Assembly: GCF_046035435.1 (NCBI RefSeq)
Contig: NZ_JBFNFH010000006.1
DNA length: 64,000 nt
Source: Helcococcus bovis
GTDB lineage: Bacteria > Bacillota > Clostridia > Tissierellales > Peptoniphilaceae
Reading direction: 5' to 3' (one strand)
Positions 17,954 to 26,714 of this stretch are shown piece by piece (within the stretch, counting starts at the first letter, position 1; every line of letters begins with the position of its first letter). Made by a program: the position numbers and the translations under genes. The notes beneath the pieces were generated by a model that worked only from the letters and a program-made list of their open reading frames with translations, was not told where the DNA came from and ran no database searches.

Positions 17954-18346
17954 TTAACTTATATCTCCTGTTAATATAAACCTAGAATAAAGGTCTTTGT
18001 TATCCTCTATAAAACAAACAAGTTCATAAAAGTTTAACTCATTAGCAAGTTTTTGAACTCCATTAGTATCGAACATATTAACTATTCCAGTATCTCGAAT
18101 TTCTATTATCTGACTTTTAAGTGTTTCAGAAATAGTTGGTATCTTTTCAACTTTATCTATACCATAAAGAACATTAAGTCTTGAACCATTATCCCAGTTA
18201 ACAATCAAAGAACCGATGTCATCTACCCCTTCAACTGTTCCAAGTGTTCCTGTTTTAGGTGCATACTTATCATCCATTTCTATAAGCTTTACTCTTGTTC
18301 CTTTTGGAAATCTATCCTTTAATTCTTTAAGTGTTTTCTTATCCAT
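17954..18346 (-). CDS. DUF4314 domain protein
   Basis: The 130-residue protein has the DUF4314 fold at residues ~10-70: RFPKGTRVKLIEMDD, then GTLGTVEGVDDIGSLIV and WDNGSRLNV, a KOW/SH3-like barrel. A helical tail follows. It lies just after the cytosine methyltransferase, a common phage order. Role unknown. The 106 bases to the next gene show nothing clear. Confidence 0.8.
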   Translation of the reverse strand: MDKKTLKELKDRFPKGTRVKLIEMDDKYAPKTGTLGTVEGVDDIGSLIVNWDNGSRLNVLYGIDKVEKIPTISETLKSQIIEIRDTGIVNMFDTNGVQKLANELNFYELVCFIEDNKDLYSRFILTGDIS

Positions 18347-18360
18347 AAAATCTCCTTTAC

Positions 18361-19818
18361 CTATATATCACTTAATTTTGATAAATAGTCAAGTAGATTA
18401 TTGAATATATAAACTACACAGGGTAGGGCTATTCCATTGCCCCACATCTTATATTCAGAAGAATCACTATAAGGATTTTTTAGCCATTTTTTTATTTGCT
18501 CATCTGTTTTTCTCTTTTTTAAATTTCTTATTCTTGAATCTTCGTCAAATACCTTTCTCCAAAACTCCATGTCTTCTCTGGTTGGATTTTCAGTTTCTAA
18601 ATCATCACACCAGTAGTCAGGAAATCCTTGTAATCTTCCACACTCTTTTGGTGTAAGTCTTCTAACAAATTTATTTAATATTAATGGCGGATCTTTATAA
18701 TCTGTAGCTACGAGTGAAGAAGTAATATTTTTATTTGCCTGTGTAAAATAAGAATTCTTACTCATTGATAAAATATCTTTGTTTACTATAGCCATACCAC
18801 CTTGATTTCTAGTTGGGTTATTTCCACCAGTATCAATAGTTCTTGATAGATTGGATTTATAGATATTATGCCTCTTATTTTTTGTGTTTTCTGATGTTTG
18901 TCTAATATCATAAACTACGAATGGTTGATTATTCCCTCCAGTTCCTAAACTAGAAGATAGAGTTTGTGATTTATTAATTGGTCCTTTAAATCTTGTATCT
19001 TGACCATGATTTTCAAAAACCAATGGAGGTATTCCACCTTTTGCTTTTAAGGTTCCTGATACTTCCCTTTGGATATCCATTCTTTCTCCACCTTGATCAT
19101 TTATACAGATTGTTTCTCCAAAGCAATCCTCAATGTTTCTGGTATTTCTTTGTTCTTTAGTTTTGCTCTTCTTAAAATTCCAAGGCAGGCTTTCTTTGTC
19201 AAATAATATTTCTTTGGCACTTGTTCCATTAAAATCTGCGACAAGAAAGATTCTTCTCCTTCGCTGGGGCACTCCGAAATATTGTGCGTCAAGAACTCTG
19301 TAAGCAAGGCTAAATCCGTCTGCCATGATGATATCTTTGTATGCCCATTTTCCTTTGTAAGGGATAGGCACCTTGGGATACGATCCTTTGATTCCAATGA
19401 TTTCATCAAGCACTCGTCTGAAATCCTCTCCTTTGTTTGAAGAAAATGCTCCTGTGACATTTTCCCATATGATGTATCTTGGTTTAGTATCATTAGTTTT
19501 TTTCCTCATCTCTTTTATTATTCTTATAGCCTCAAAAAATAAGTTTGATTTACTTCCTTTAAGCCCATCTCTTTTACCTGCTATGGATAAATCTTGACAT
19601 GGACTTCCAAATGTTATGATATCTACTGGTTCTATTTCTTTCCCATTAATATTTCTTATATCTCCTAAATGCTTAATTTCTGGTAATCTTTTAGTAGTTA
19701 CTCTTATAGGAAATAATTCAACTTCAGAAGCCCAAACAGGTTTAATTCCTGCTATTTTAGCAGCTAATGGAAAACCACCCGACCCATCAAAAAGAGAGCC
19801 TAAAGTTAACTCTTTCAT
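18361..19818 (-). CDS. DNA (cytosine-5) methyltransferase, phage-encoded
   Basis: The 485-residue enzyme has the C5 motifs: FDGSGGFPLAA (I), a GSPCQDLSIAGKRDG loop with catalytic Cys (IV), IWENVTGAFSS (VI), QRRRRIFLVAD (VIII) and, near the end, LTPKECGRLQGFPD with MWGNGIALPCV (IX-X). It methylates cytosine in an unknown site, probably to protect phage DNA from restriction. It lies two bases after the ParB-methylase gene in a DNA-modification block. Confidence 0.93.
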   Translation of the reverse strand: MKELTLGSLFDGSGGFPLAAKIAGIKPVWASEVELFPIRVTTKRLPEIKHLGDIRNINGKEIEPVDIITFGSPCQDLSIAGKRDGLKGSKSNLFFEAIRIIKEMRKKTNDTKPRYIIWENVTGAFSSNKGEDFRRVLDEIIGIKGSYPKVPIPYKGKWAYKDIIMADGFSLAYRVLDAQYFGVPQRRRRIFLVADFNGTSAKEILFDKESLPWNFKKSKTKEQRNTRNIEDCFGETICINDQGGERMDIQREVSGTLKAKGGIPPLVFENHGQDTRFKGPINKSQTLSSSLGTGGNNQPFVVYDIRQTSENTKNKRHNIYKSNLSRTIDTGGNNPTRNQGGMAIVNKDILSMSKNSYFTQANKNITSSLVATDYKDPPLILNKFVRRLTPKECGRLQGFPDYWCDDLETENPTREDMEFWRKVFDEDSRIRNLKKRKTDEQIKKWLKNPYSDSSEYKMWGNGIALPCVVYIFNNLLDYLSKLSDI

Positions 19819-19819
19819 T

Positions 19820-21073
19820 TTAGGCCTCCACTTCTTTTACAAGGTCTTTATAATAATATTTTTTACCATTACGAATAACAAATACATTATCCATATCATT
19901 AGTATCTTCCACATATCTTCTAAGTATTACTGATGCATACTTTTCATCTAGTTCCATGGTGTAACAAATCCTATCAGTCTTTTCAGCTGCCATTAAAGTT
20001 GAGCCAGAGCCTCCAAAACTATCAAGTATAATACTGTTTTCTTGAGATGAATTTTGTATTGGATAAGATAATAATTTTAATGGTTTACTTGTAGGGTGAT
20101 TTTCATTTCTTTTAGGTTTATCAAAATTCCATATAGTTGTTTGCTTTCTATCTGAATACCATCTGTGTTTTCCATTTTTAAGAAAGCCATACAAAATAGG
20201 TTCATGCTGCCAATGATAATCACTTCTTCCTAGAACTAAAGAATTTTTGACCCATATACAACACCCTGATAAATGAAATCCTGAATCAATAAATGCTTTT
20301 CTAAAATTAACTCCTTCTGTATCAGCATGAAAAACATAACAAGCACCACCTTCTTCCAAATGTGATGCCATGTTTTCAAATGACTTTAATAAAAAGTTAT
20401 AGAAATCATCATTTTTCATTTTGTCATTTTTAATTGATAAACCAGATGAACTTTCAAATGCTACATTGTATGGCGGGTCTGTGATGATTAAGTTTGCTCT
20501 TTTATCTCCCATTAAGGTTTTTATGTCTTCTCTACTAGTTGCATCCCCACACATTACTGTATGTTTTCCAACATTCCAAACATCCCCTCTTTTTACAAAG
20601 GATGCTTTTTCAAGCGCTTTTGTTAAATCGAAATCATCATCTTCAACTTCTTTTTTATCATTATCATTAAATAACTCATCAAGTTCTGCTACATCAAATC
20701 CTGTCAAGGTTAAATCAAAATCCATTTCTTCCAAGGATTCAATTTCAAGTCTTAAAAGTTCTTCATCCCATCCAGCATCTAAAGCTAATTTGTTGTCAGC
20801 AATTACGTATGCTTTTCTTTGAGCTTCTGTCAGATAGTTTTCTTTTACACAAGGTACTTCTTTCATTCCTAGTCTTTGTGCTGCTAACAGTCTACAATGA
20901 CCAGCTGTAATTACATTATCTTCTGTAATTAAGATTGGATTAAGAAATCCAAACTCATTAATAGATGCCATAACTTTTTTTATTTGTTCTTCGGTATGTG
21001 TTCTTGAATTATTAACATACGGAATTAATTTTTCAGTTTCTATAAATAAGTACTCTGTTTTATTACTTTTCAT
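19820..21073 (-). CDS. ParB-like domain fused to N6-adenine/N4-cytosine methyltransferase
   Basis: The 417-residue protein has a ParB/Srx-like N-domain (~1-100; PILITEDNVITAGHCRLLAA, with the GHCR catalytic-type motif) and a C-terminal DNA methylase. Motif IV is ITDPPYNVAF and motif I near SIILDSFGGSGSTLMAA, the order of beta-class enzymes. An acidic linker (NDNDKKEVEDDDFD) joins them. This fusion is widespread in phages of Bacillota. The target site cannot be read from sequence. Confidence 0.92.
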   Translation of the reverse strand: MKSNKTEYLFIETEKLIPYVNNSRTHTEEQIKKVMASINEFGFLNPILITEDNVITAGHCRLLAAQRLGMKEVPCVKENYLTEAQRKAYVIADNKLALDAGWDEELLRLEIESLEEMDFDLTLTGFDVAELDELFNDNDKKEVEDDDFDLTKALEKASFVKRGDVWNVGKHTVMCGDATSREDIKTLMGDKRANLIITDPPYNVAFESSSGLSIKNDKMKNDDFYNFLLKSFENMASHLEEGGACYVFHADTEGVNFRKAFIDSGFHLSGCCIWVKNSLVLGRSDYHWQHEPILYGFLKNGKHRWYSDRKQTTIWNFDKPKRNENHPTSKPLKLLSYPIQNSSQENSIILDSFGGSGSTLMAAEKTDRICYTMELDEKYASVILRRYVEDTNDMDNVFVIRNGKKYYYKDLVKEVEA

Positions 21074-21100
21074 TAATCACCTCAAAAATTTTCTTTATAT

Positions 21101-21670
21101 TCATAATGTATTTTTTATAGTTTTAGGATGACAATTATTCATTCTTGCTAATGAATCATATGAATAATTACAATGTTTATTTAAAATGAAGATGCTGACT
21201 AAATCCATATCTAGAATTTTTCTATTTTTATAATTTAGTTTTTTGGGATTAAAAAGATTATTCTCTATAGCATGTCTATTGTTTTCTGCAACTGTACACC
21301 ATTCTAAATTATTTAATCTATTATTAGATTTGTTCCCATCTATATGATTAACAACTAAATTATCGTTTCTACCAATCCATGCATTAAGCATCATTCTATG
21401 TCCTTTTAAGTGTTTTTTAGTTTCATTAATATTAATTCTATAGGTTCTATATCCATCATAATCGATTGAACCTTTCAAATATTTAATTCTATATTTCTCT
21501 ATAAAATTTCCTGTTTTACTAAATTGCCTATAACAAACTGAATAGAAATTACCTTCAATATCACATACATAGCAATCATTTTCTAAACAAAATCTATAAT
21601 CTTCAATCCCTATTTTATTTAAATTACTATTTATCCAATCTAATCTATTCGTGCTATGACTAAATTTCAT
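21101..21670 (-). CDS. Free-standing HNH homing-type endonuclease
   Basis: The 189-residue protein has an HNH core at ~110-150: HRMMLNAWIG, then VVNHIDGNKSNNRLNNLEWCT and ENNRHAIEN. The N-terminal part is NUMOD4-like, and the C-terminal end (SYDSLARMNNCHPKTI) looks like a small DNA-binding helix-turn-helix. Such genes insert between phage genes and spread by cutting cognate alleles. It separates the SAM synthetase and methylase genes, its likely landing site. Confidence 0.88.
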   Translation of the reverse strand: MKFSHSTNRLDWINSNLNKIGIEDYRFCLENDCYVCDIEGNFYSVCYRQFSKTGNFIEKYRIKYLKGSIDYDGYRTYRININETKKHLKGHRMMLNAWIGRNDNLVVNHIDGNKSNNRLNNLEWCTVAENNRHAIENNLFNPKKLNYKNRKILDMDLVSIFILNKHCNYSYDSLARMNNCHPKTIKNTL

Positions 21671-21682
21671 AAGTAATACCTT

Positions 21683-22468
21683 TCAATAAAAAAGACCCCA
21701 CTCGGCAAATTTCTCAAATCCGCCAATAGAGTCTATATAACTTCTTGCTATTTCAACTATTTCTTCGTATGGTTTACCATCAATTTCTTCATCACCTATA
21801 GCGCATGATAATTCAACTACCTCTTCATTTTCTTGTGCTTTAAGAAAAGCATAAATGTTTACTGATATATCTGCTTTTGATAAGTCTTTACCATGAAGAC
21901 CACCACCTGTAATAGAATCAGCCATATCAGAACCAAGTTTTCTATTTGTTGCACCTGTATCAACATCTAAACCTCCAGTCCATGGACCTAAAGGATTAAT
22001 ATGTGCTGTTGGATACATCTTTTGTAAGACTTCATCTTTAGCCTTACTTTGACAAATTATTAGTTTTGTACCATCTAAAATATATTTACCATCTGTTGGA
22101 TAAATTCCATAGATATCTCTAGCTATTTTATTAATAGTCTTTTGTTCTTCTGTTAGAGGTACTCCTCTAAAAATTCCATTATCTCCACACTTAATTTTTT
22201 CTTCTTGATTTTTAGTTAGGTGCTTATCTTGAGCTACTATAACAACATCCTTTTTAACCTTTCCTGCAATTCTATCAATTGTATCTTTGATTTCCCTATA
22301 ATTAAAAGTTACAGTAGTTTCAATAATAACATGGCACACACCATGACCTATTAATACTTCAACAGCAACTTTTGGATTTTTCTCTTTTTTATATGCAATA
22401 TCTACAATTGCTCCAGCTATTCTATCAGCTATTTTATCTGGATGTTTTGGATTTACTTTTTCTATCAT
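21683..22468 (-). CDS. metK: Short phage S-adenosylmethionine synthetase
   Basis: The 261-residue protein resembles MetK but is much shorter than the ~390 aa cellular enzyme. It keeps the N-terminal NPKHPDKIADRIAGA segment (ATP/Met site), GHGVCHVIIE, CGDNGIFRG, and the later GPWTGGLDVDTGATNRK and TGGGLHGKDLSKAD loops. It would make SAM from Met and ATP. It is encoded next to two DNA methyltransferases, so SAM supply for phage DNA methylation is plausible. Its 3-prime end forms a long hairpin with a T-run (about 21690-21730), a likely terminator. Confidence 0.85.
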   Translation of the reverse strand: MIEKVNPKHPDKIADRIAGAIVDIAYKKEKNPKVAVEVLIGHGVCHVIIETTVTFNYREIKDTIDRIAGKVKKDVVIVAQDKHLTKNQEEKIKCGDNGIFRGVPLTEEQKTINKIARDIYGIYPTDGKYILDGTKLIICQSKAKDEVLQKMYPTAHINPLGPWTGGLDVDTGATNRKLGSDMADSITGGGLHGKDLSKADISVNIYAFLKAQENEEVVELSCAIGDEEIDGKPYEEIVEIARSYIDSIGGFEKFAEWGLFY

Positions 22469-22471
22469 TTC

Positions 22472-23017
22472 TTACCTTCCTTCTCTTAGTCTTAATAATT
22501 TCTCCATTGTATCGTGTTGTGGATTATTAGTTTCCACATATTCATTTCCTACAGTTTCTCTAACTATTTGATAAATTTCATTCCATAATCGTACAGCTTG
22601 ATTCATGTAGTTAATGCCTATATTTATAAATGGACTTGGTATTGGTTTATTCGTTGTAGGGTGTTTAGATAAAAATCCTAGTTTATTTGTCACTTCTTCA
22701 CACTGTATCCACCTTGCAGATGCTACAGCATACCTTTCAATTAAATGAGGTGAGACTTTTCTTGTAACACCAAGATTATATAACCACTCCCAAGTATCTC
22801 TATAAATCTCTCCTGCTTTAAGTGTTGTACCATCTCTTTGTTTAGCAGATAAGAAGTCACTTGGTTTTGGCATATCAACGCCTTCAATATCTGGTATTTC
22901 TATTTCTTCAATAAGTGAAGAGTCTTTTATTACTTTTTCTGATAGGCTTTTTTTCTTTCTACCAGCACCAGGTCTTTTACCACCTCTTCCACCTATGTTA
23001 TTTGATTTTGTTGGTAT
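22472..23017 (-). CDS. terS: Terminase small subunit (P27 family), apparent ATA start
   Basis: The frame from ATG 22873 gives only 133 aa, but coding continues upstream with the typical TerS N-terminus NNIGGRGGKRPGAGRKKK. In that frame a TGA lies at about 23026 and no ATG, GTG or TTG lies between. The only fitting start is ATA 23017, preceded at 5 bases by AGGTGAG. This gives 181 aa: a basic DNA-binding N-terminus, an acidic linker, then the P27-family body (IYRDTWEWLYNLGVTRKV). It recognises the packaging site and works with TerL. If the base is a sequencing error the start would be ATG. Confidence 0.8.
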   Translation of the reverse strand: MPTKSNNIGGRGGKRPGAGRKKKSLSEKVIKDSSLIEEIEIPDIEGVDMPKPSDFLSAKQRDGTTLKAGEIYRDTWEWLYNLGVTRKVSPHLIERYAVASARWIQCEEVTNKLGFLSKHPTTNKPIPSPFINIGINYMNQAVRLWNEIYQIVRETVGNEYVETNNPQHDTMEKLLRLREGR

Positions 23018-23083
23018 TTTTTCTCACCTGCCTTTCTATAAATTTTAGATTCTTCCTATTACCCTTTTGATTTCCCTTTTTTT

Positions 23084-23158
23084 GCGCGTGTGACTGCCCC
23101 ACCGTTCCCTTGGCCTAGAGCTTTAGAGATTTGATACCCCCTAGGCCTATCCAAATCT
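23084..23158. other. Candidate cos packaging site
   Basis: This stretch between and into the ends of HNH and TerS genes is clearly G+C-richer than its surroundings and has an inverted repeat (GGCCTAG 23112-23118 / CTAGGCC 23151-23157). HK97-like phages with an HNH gene beside terS usually carry cos here. The exact nick positions cannot be read. Confidence 0.45.
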
Positions 23159-23500
23159 ATCTCCATCAAGAACACTAATTCTTGAGTGGCAGGGTTTACA
23201 TAAAGCCATAAGATTTGAAAAGCTATGTGTTCCTCCACGTGACAAAGGAAGGATATGATGGACTTCATTTGCCTTCGTGTATTTATTATTCTTAAGACAC
23301 TCTTCACACAAAGGGTTAGCATTAAGATAAATTTTTCTTATCTTTCTCCACTGACTTCCATAACGTTTTTTTATCCTCGGGTCTCGTTGATATTTTTCAT
23401 AATTTCTGTTGTACTCTTTCTCATGCTTTTTACAGAATCGTCCATCAACTAACTCAGGACAACCTGGATAAGAACATGGACTTTTCGGTTTTCTAGGCAT
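23147..23500 (-). CDS. HNH endonuclease of the packaging module
   Basis: I start at ATG 23500 (MPRKPKSPCSYPGCPEL, 117 aa) behind TGGAGGAATC. It has an N-terminal Cys pair, then the HNH core CEECLKNNKYTKANEVHHILPLSRGGT, followed by NLMALCKPCHSRIS (zinc Cys pairs and HH...N...H). In HK97-type phages this protein works with terminase for specific cos cutting. Gene order HNH-terS-terL agrees. Confidence 0.92.
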   Translation of the reverse strand: MPRKPKSPCSYPGCPELVDGRFCKKHEKEYNRNYEKYQRDPRIKKRYGSQWRKIRKIYLNANPLCEECLKNNKYTKANEVHHILPLSRGGTHSFSNLMALCKPCHSRISVLDGDRFG

Positions 23501-23511
23501 GATTCCTCCAT

Positions 23512-23544
23512 AAAAAAAGCCCCGAAGATTTCTCCTCAAGGCTT
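23512..23544 (-). terminator. Hairpin terminator in the late leader
   Basis: Minus strand: 10-bp stem (GCCTTGAGGA / TCTTCGGGGC with wobbles), GAAA loop, then seven T. It lies between late promoter and HNH gene, so passage by late polymerase probably needs antitermination. It is closely related to the hairpin at 26658. Confidence 0.85.
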
Positions 23545-23561
23545 ATAAAGTTTCTATTCTA

Positions 23562-23606
23562 ACTATACCTAATTTCTACATTGACATACAATGACATTTA
23601 GTGACA
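23562..23606 (-). promoter_or_regulatory. Late promoter with iterated TGTCA boxes
   Basis: Three TGTCA boxes (minus strand; plus positions 23582, 23592, 23602) are spaced exactly 10 bp apart. Fourteen bases past the last box is TATAGT (23562-23567), with no good -35. This resembles an activator-dependent promoter. A second copy of this design is at 26715-26749. Confidence 0.65.
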
Positions 23607-23625
23607 ACACATTTATGACTATTTA

Positions 23626-23634
23626 TGTTATAAT
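23626..23634 (+). promoter_or_regulatory. Extended -10 promoter of the membrane cargo gene
   Basis: TGTTATAAT (23626-23634) is an extended -10 about 48 bases before the start of the plus-strand membrane gene. It diverges from the late promoter, sharing the TGACA boxes between them. Confidence 0.55.
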
Positions 23635-23681
23635 GAAAAAAAATATTAATTTTAGTTTTAATATATCTTAGGTGGTAAAAT

Positions 23682-24116
23682 ATGAATAAAAAAGAAACAT
23701 TATTTAATATAAAATTTTGTACATTGTTCGTTCTTTTTGTGACGCTATTTGCATTAATATTACATCTAGCATCCCTAACTCCTGCACCACAAAATGATCC
23801 ATGGGGTATATCAGATATTTATTTCTCGTCCATTATATTATCGCTAATTGGATTAGATAAGATTTTAGTATTTGTAATTTTAATAATAATATTTAGAAAA
23901 AAATTGTCCATAAATTCTAAATTTGGAGAATTTACATTGAAAATGTTTCCAAGCATCTATTTATCAATAATGTTTCAGTTTTTATTTTTAACATTGATAG
24001 ATGGCTCACCTATCAATATATTTTATCCAAGTTATATATTTATATTCTTAATTTTATCATCACTTTATTTAATTGAATTATTTATTATATATAAAATAGC
24101 TGAATCTTTTTTTTAA
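23682..24116 (+). CDS. Four-helix membrane protein, cargo gene
   Basis: The 144-residue protein is strongly hydrophobic with about four membrane helices (around 12-30, 48-70, 90-108, 118-140) and no known motif. It is the only plus-strand gene in the prophage, faces against phage transcription, and has its own extended -10 promoter. This suggests expression in the lysogen. It could be a superinfection-exclusion or envelope protein; function is unknown. Start codon follows GGTGGTAAAAT. Confidence 0.75.
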   Translation: MNKKETLFNIKFCTLFVLFVTLFALILHLASLTPAPQNDPWGISDIYFSSIILSLIGLDKILVFVILIIIFRKKLSINSKFGEFTLKMFPSIYLSIMFQFLFLTLIDGSPINIFYPSYIFIFLILSSLYLIELFIIYKIAESFF

Positions 24117-24143
24117 GCTAAGAGAACTTAGGATCTCTTAGCT
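24116..24143. terminator. Hairpin at convergent gene ends
   Basis: A perfect 10-bp inverted repeat (AGCTAAGAGA / TCTCTTAGCT) lies where the membrane gene and the DUF1906 gene meet tail to tail. T-tails are poor, so it may act as a weak terminator or RNA 3-prime stabiliser on both sides. Confidence 0.6.
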
Positions 24144-26571
24144 TTCTATAAATATAATCTCCAAAAGCTTTATACGCTAAATCTTTGTCTTCATCTGACG
24201 CTTCACCTACTAATATATTGAAAACATCAAACATAATTTTTTCCATAAATCCTGAAAATTTTTCTTTCACAGACTTATATATTAATTCAGGTGTCCTAAG
24301 ATCTAATCCATCTCTACTATATTGATTATATCTTTTTGATATGTTCAAATTATTATAATATTCTTTTAATGAATCAGTTAATATGTTTTTACTAAACTTC
24401 TTGTTTTTGATTAATTCTGATATTCCTATGGCATCAGCATCATCGCATAAATCAGTAAAGTTGCATTCAACTTTTTCCAACTCAACATTCATATTTATCA
24501 AATAATCTGAAGGCATATTTTTATCAGCTCCTATAATTGAATAAGCTAATTTTTCTTTGTCTATGTTAGGATAAGCATTTGAATACTCGTATATATTTTT
24601 TGCTCCAGTAGCTAAATCTCCTCCCCATCCTGACAAATAATCTGGTATGATTGAGTTAGTTAAATAGCAAAGGGTTGTATATGATAAATGAGCGAAATCA
24701 TTTTTACCATCTATAGTATCCTTTATATCTTCCCTACTACTTCCTACTAATTTTTCTAACTTGTCATATAAATTCTTATGCTCTTTAATTACATAATTTA
24801 CAAATTTTTTATTTAAATTTTGAGCCGCCGTAGTTGAAAATTTATAACTATCTAGGTAATCTTTTGATAAATAATTTAAGACGCCTAAATGTGTACTTTG
24901 AATATCAAGTATATCTTGACTAGTCAAATTTGTATGATCATAAATATTTTTTAATGCATTTTCTCTATATGCATCATAAATTTCTTCCAATTCTTCAATC
25001 AACGGTATAGCATCACTAATGCTATTATTTAATGTACTTGTATTAGGACTTTTAGGTCTATAGTAGTTTGAATCTCTATGAAAAGAATTTACGACTGAAA
25101 GGGCGGGAACTCTTCCACTATAAGCTACTTTATCTAAATCCCATTTTCCACCATATCCATTTATTTCATAAATTTGATCATAGTTCCAATTAGAAGGTAT
25201 TCTAAATCCTAAATTTCCACTAAAACCTGTTGACATATCTGAAACAAAACTAGATACAGACAATTTAGCATCTGCTAATCTGCTACATACATTTCTCGAT
25301 GCGTATATCCCAACTTGGTATCTATAATCTATACTTTGATTTATACCTCTAAAATATGGAATTATGTGAGAATCAATTTGGTAATCAAGAATATCCATAT
25401 CAACAGCAAAATATATAACTGTACTTGGAACTCCTTTTTCTAAAGCTGCATTACTTGCCTTTCTACCATGTTCTAACCCTATTTCATAACTAAAGTCAGC
25501 TAGTTTTCTAGCACTCTCTTGAAATATTGGAAAATATTTCATTCCACCATTTACTATTCTTTCTAATTCTCCATCTCTAATTTCCTTAAAATCTCCACCT
25601 GTTAGATATCTTCCTACTATCTCATATCCATCAGATTTTAATTTTTTTAAAAGTTCATCAGTTATCTCAAATCTTGTATCACAAGCTACAACTTTTCTAT
25701 CAGGATTTCCTCTACTTGTAAGTAAACTCATCCAAGTATTTACATTTAGTTTAGGTATTACCTCAAGTCCATAGTCAGTTTGGAAACTATTTAATGCTTG
25801 TGCAAATGCAAAAGTCCATTTATCTTCAGAAGGCCCAGCACCATATCCTAAGCAGTGTAACGCGTAATAAGCAACCTTAAACACATCCAAGTAGGATTCA
25901 TAGTTATCTTCTGTAAGTACTTTTAGTCTACTTTTTGTACCATTACCAAAGTAACCCGTAGCTTCATCAGGACTAAATCCTTGCTCTGCCTGTAAAACTT
26001 TAATTAATGCAGTATTCATTTCCCTACCATACAGTCCATCTGTAGGTATAATCCCTAAATATTCTGGATAATCTCTATTGAGTTTTTGTTGTATATATCT
26101 TACCCCTTCACTTCCTCCATATCTCCAAAGTAATACAAATTGTTTCATAGAAAGAAGAGAATCCATTATATCAACAGTAACAGTGGAATCTCCACCTAAA
26201 CCCATATCTGATTTCAATTCTATTATTGCATTACCCGTTCCGCTATAAAAATTTTGTGTTATATGAGAACCCGTAGAATAACCCTTACACCATAATGCTC
26301 CTTGAATTATAGAGTAAATATTACTCTTTGATTTATCATTATCATTTTGTTGCTTTATTCCATTAGGAAATTTTTGCTTAAAGAGTCTTATAGTTGTTGG
26401 TCCAAAGTTTGTTGCAGTATTTTGTATACCTAATTCTATTTGTAAAGCCAAAGTCAGTGCGTCTATAATTGGCCATCCAGTCTTTCCATTTTCTTTTACC
26501 TTTTCGTACCTATTATCTTGCCCATAGGTCTTATTCAACCATTGTTGAGTTTCTAATACCATTAAATCCAT
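24118..26571 (-). CDS. Peptidoglycan-binding/DUF1906 glycoside hydrolase-like protein
   Basis: The 817-residue protein has no classical signal peptide. Residues ~1-300 contain three PG_binding_1-like repeats (for example GVRYIQQKLNRDYPEYLG then TDGLYGREMNTALIKVLQ). Residues ~310-510 match the DUF1906/Rv2525c-like TIM-barrel domain (GYEIVGRYLTGG, TVIYFAVDMDILDYQI, YQVGIYAS). The C-terminal ~300 residues are helical and unknown. It may bind or cut cell wall. Its place between late regulator and HNH is not a lysis slot, and it has its own copies of the late promoter and terminator, so it looks like cargo. Confidence 0.8.
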   Translation of the reverse strand: MDLMVLETQQWLNKTYGQDNRYEKVKENGKTGWPIIDALTLALQIELGIQNTATNFGPTTIRLFKQKFPNGIKQQNDNDKSKSNIYSIIQGALWCKGYSTGSHITQNFYSGTGNAIIELKSDMGLGGDSTVTVDIMDSLLSMKQFVLLWRYGGSEGVRYIQQKLNRDYPEYLGIIPTDGLYGREMNTALIKVLQAEQGFSPDEATGYFGNGTKSRLKVLTEDNYESYLDVFKVAYYALHCLGYGAGPSEDKWTFAFAQALNSFQTDYGLEVIPKLNVNTWMSLLTSRGNPDRKVVACDTRFEITDELLKKLKSDGYEIVGRYLTGGDFKEIRDGELERIVNGGMKYFPIFQESARKLADFSYEIGLEHGRKASNAALEKGVPSTVIYFAVDMDILDYQIDSHIIPYFRGINQSIDYRYQVGIYASRNVCSRLADAKLSVSSFVSDMSTGFSGNLGFRIPSNWNYDQIYEINGYGGKWDLDKVAYSGRVPALSVVNSFHRDSNYYRPKSPNTSTLNNSISDAIPLIEELEEIYDAYRENALKNIYDHTNLTSQDILDIQSTHLGVLNYLSKDYLDSYKFSTTAAQNLNKKFVNYVIKEHKNLYDKLEKLVGSSREDIKDTIDGKNDFAHLSYTTLCYLTNSIIPDYLSGWGGDLATGAKNIYEYSNAYPNIDKEKLAYSIIGADKNMPSDYLINMNVELEKVECNFTDLCDDADAIGISELIKNKKFSKNILTDSLKEYYNNLNISKRYNQYSRDGLDLRTPELIYKSVKEKFSGFMEKIMFDVFNILVGEASDEDKDLAYKAFGDYIYRKLRDPKFS

Positions 26572-26657
26572 AATTTTTCTCCTTTTTTTCTTTAATATTT
26601 TTCATACCTTCCTTAAAATTTATACTTAATCTACATATTTACCTCCTTTTTATTCCA

Positions 26658-26688
26658 TAAAAAAACCCGTAAGATTTCTCCTACAGGC
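26658..26688 (-). terminator. Hairpin terminator in leader of DUF1906 gene
   Basis: Minus strand: 9-bp stem (CCTGTAGGA / TCTTACGGG with wobbles), GAAA loop, then seven T. It follows the late-type promoter at 26715 and is a clear paralogue of the hairpin at 23512. Confidence 0.85.
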
Positions 26689-26714
26689 TTATATCCATAT
26701 ATTTTTCTACTATA

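Noticed and set aside
19101..19493. 130-aa minus-strand frame inside the cytosine methyltransferase gene
   Set aside because: It is an out-of-frame shadow of conserved methyltransferase motifs.
23059..23322. 87-aa minus-strand open frame overlapping the HNH gene
   Set aside because: It is in another frame of the clear HNH gene and has no binding site; its tail is the likely cos region.
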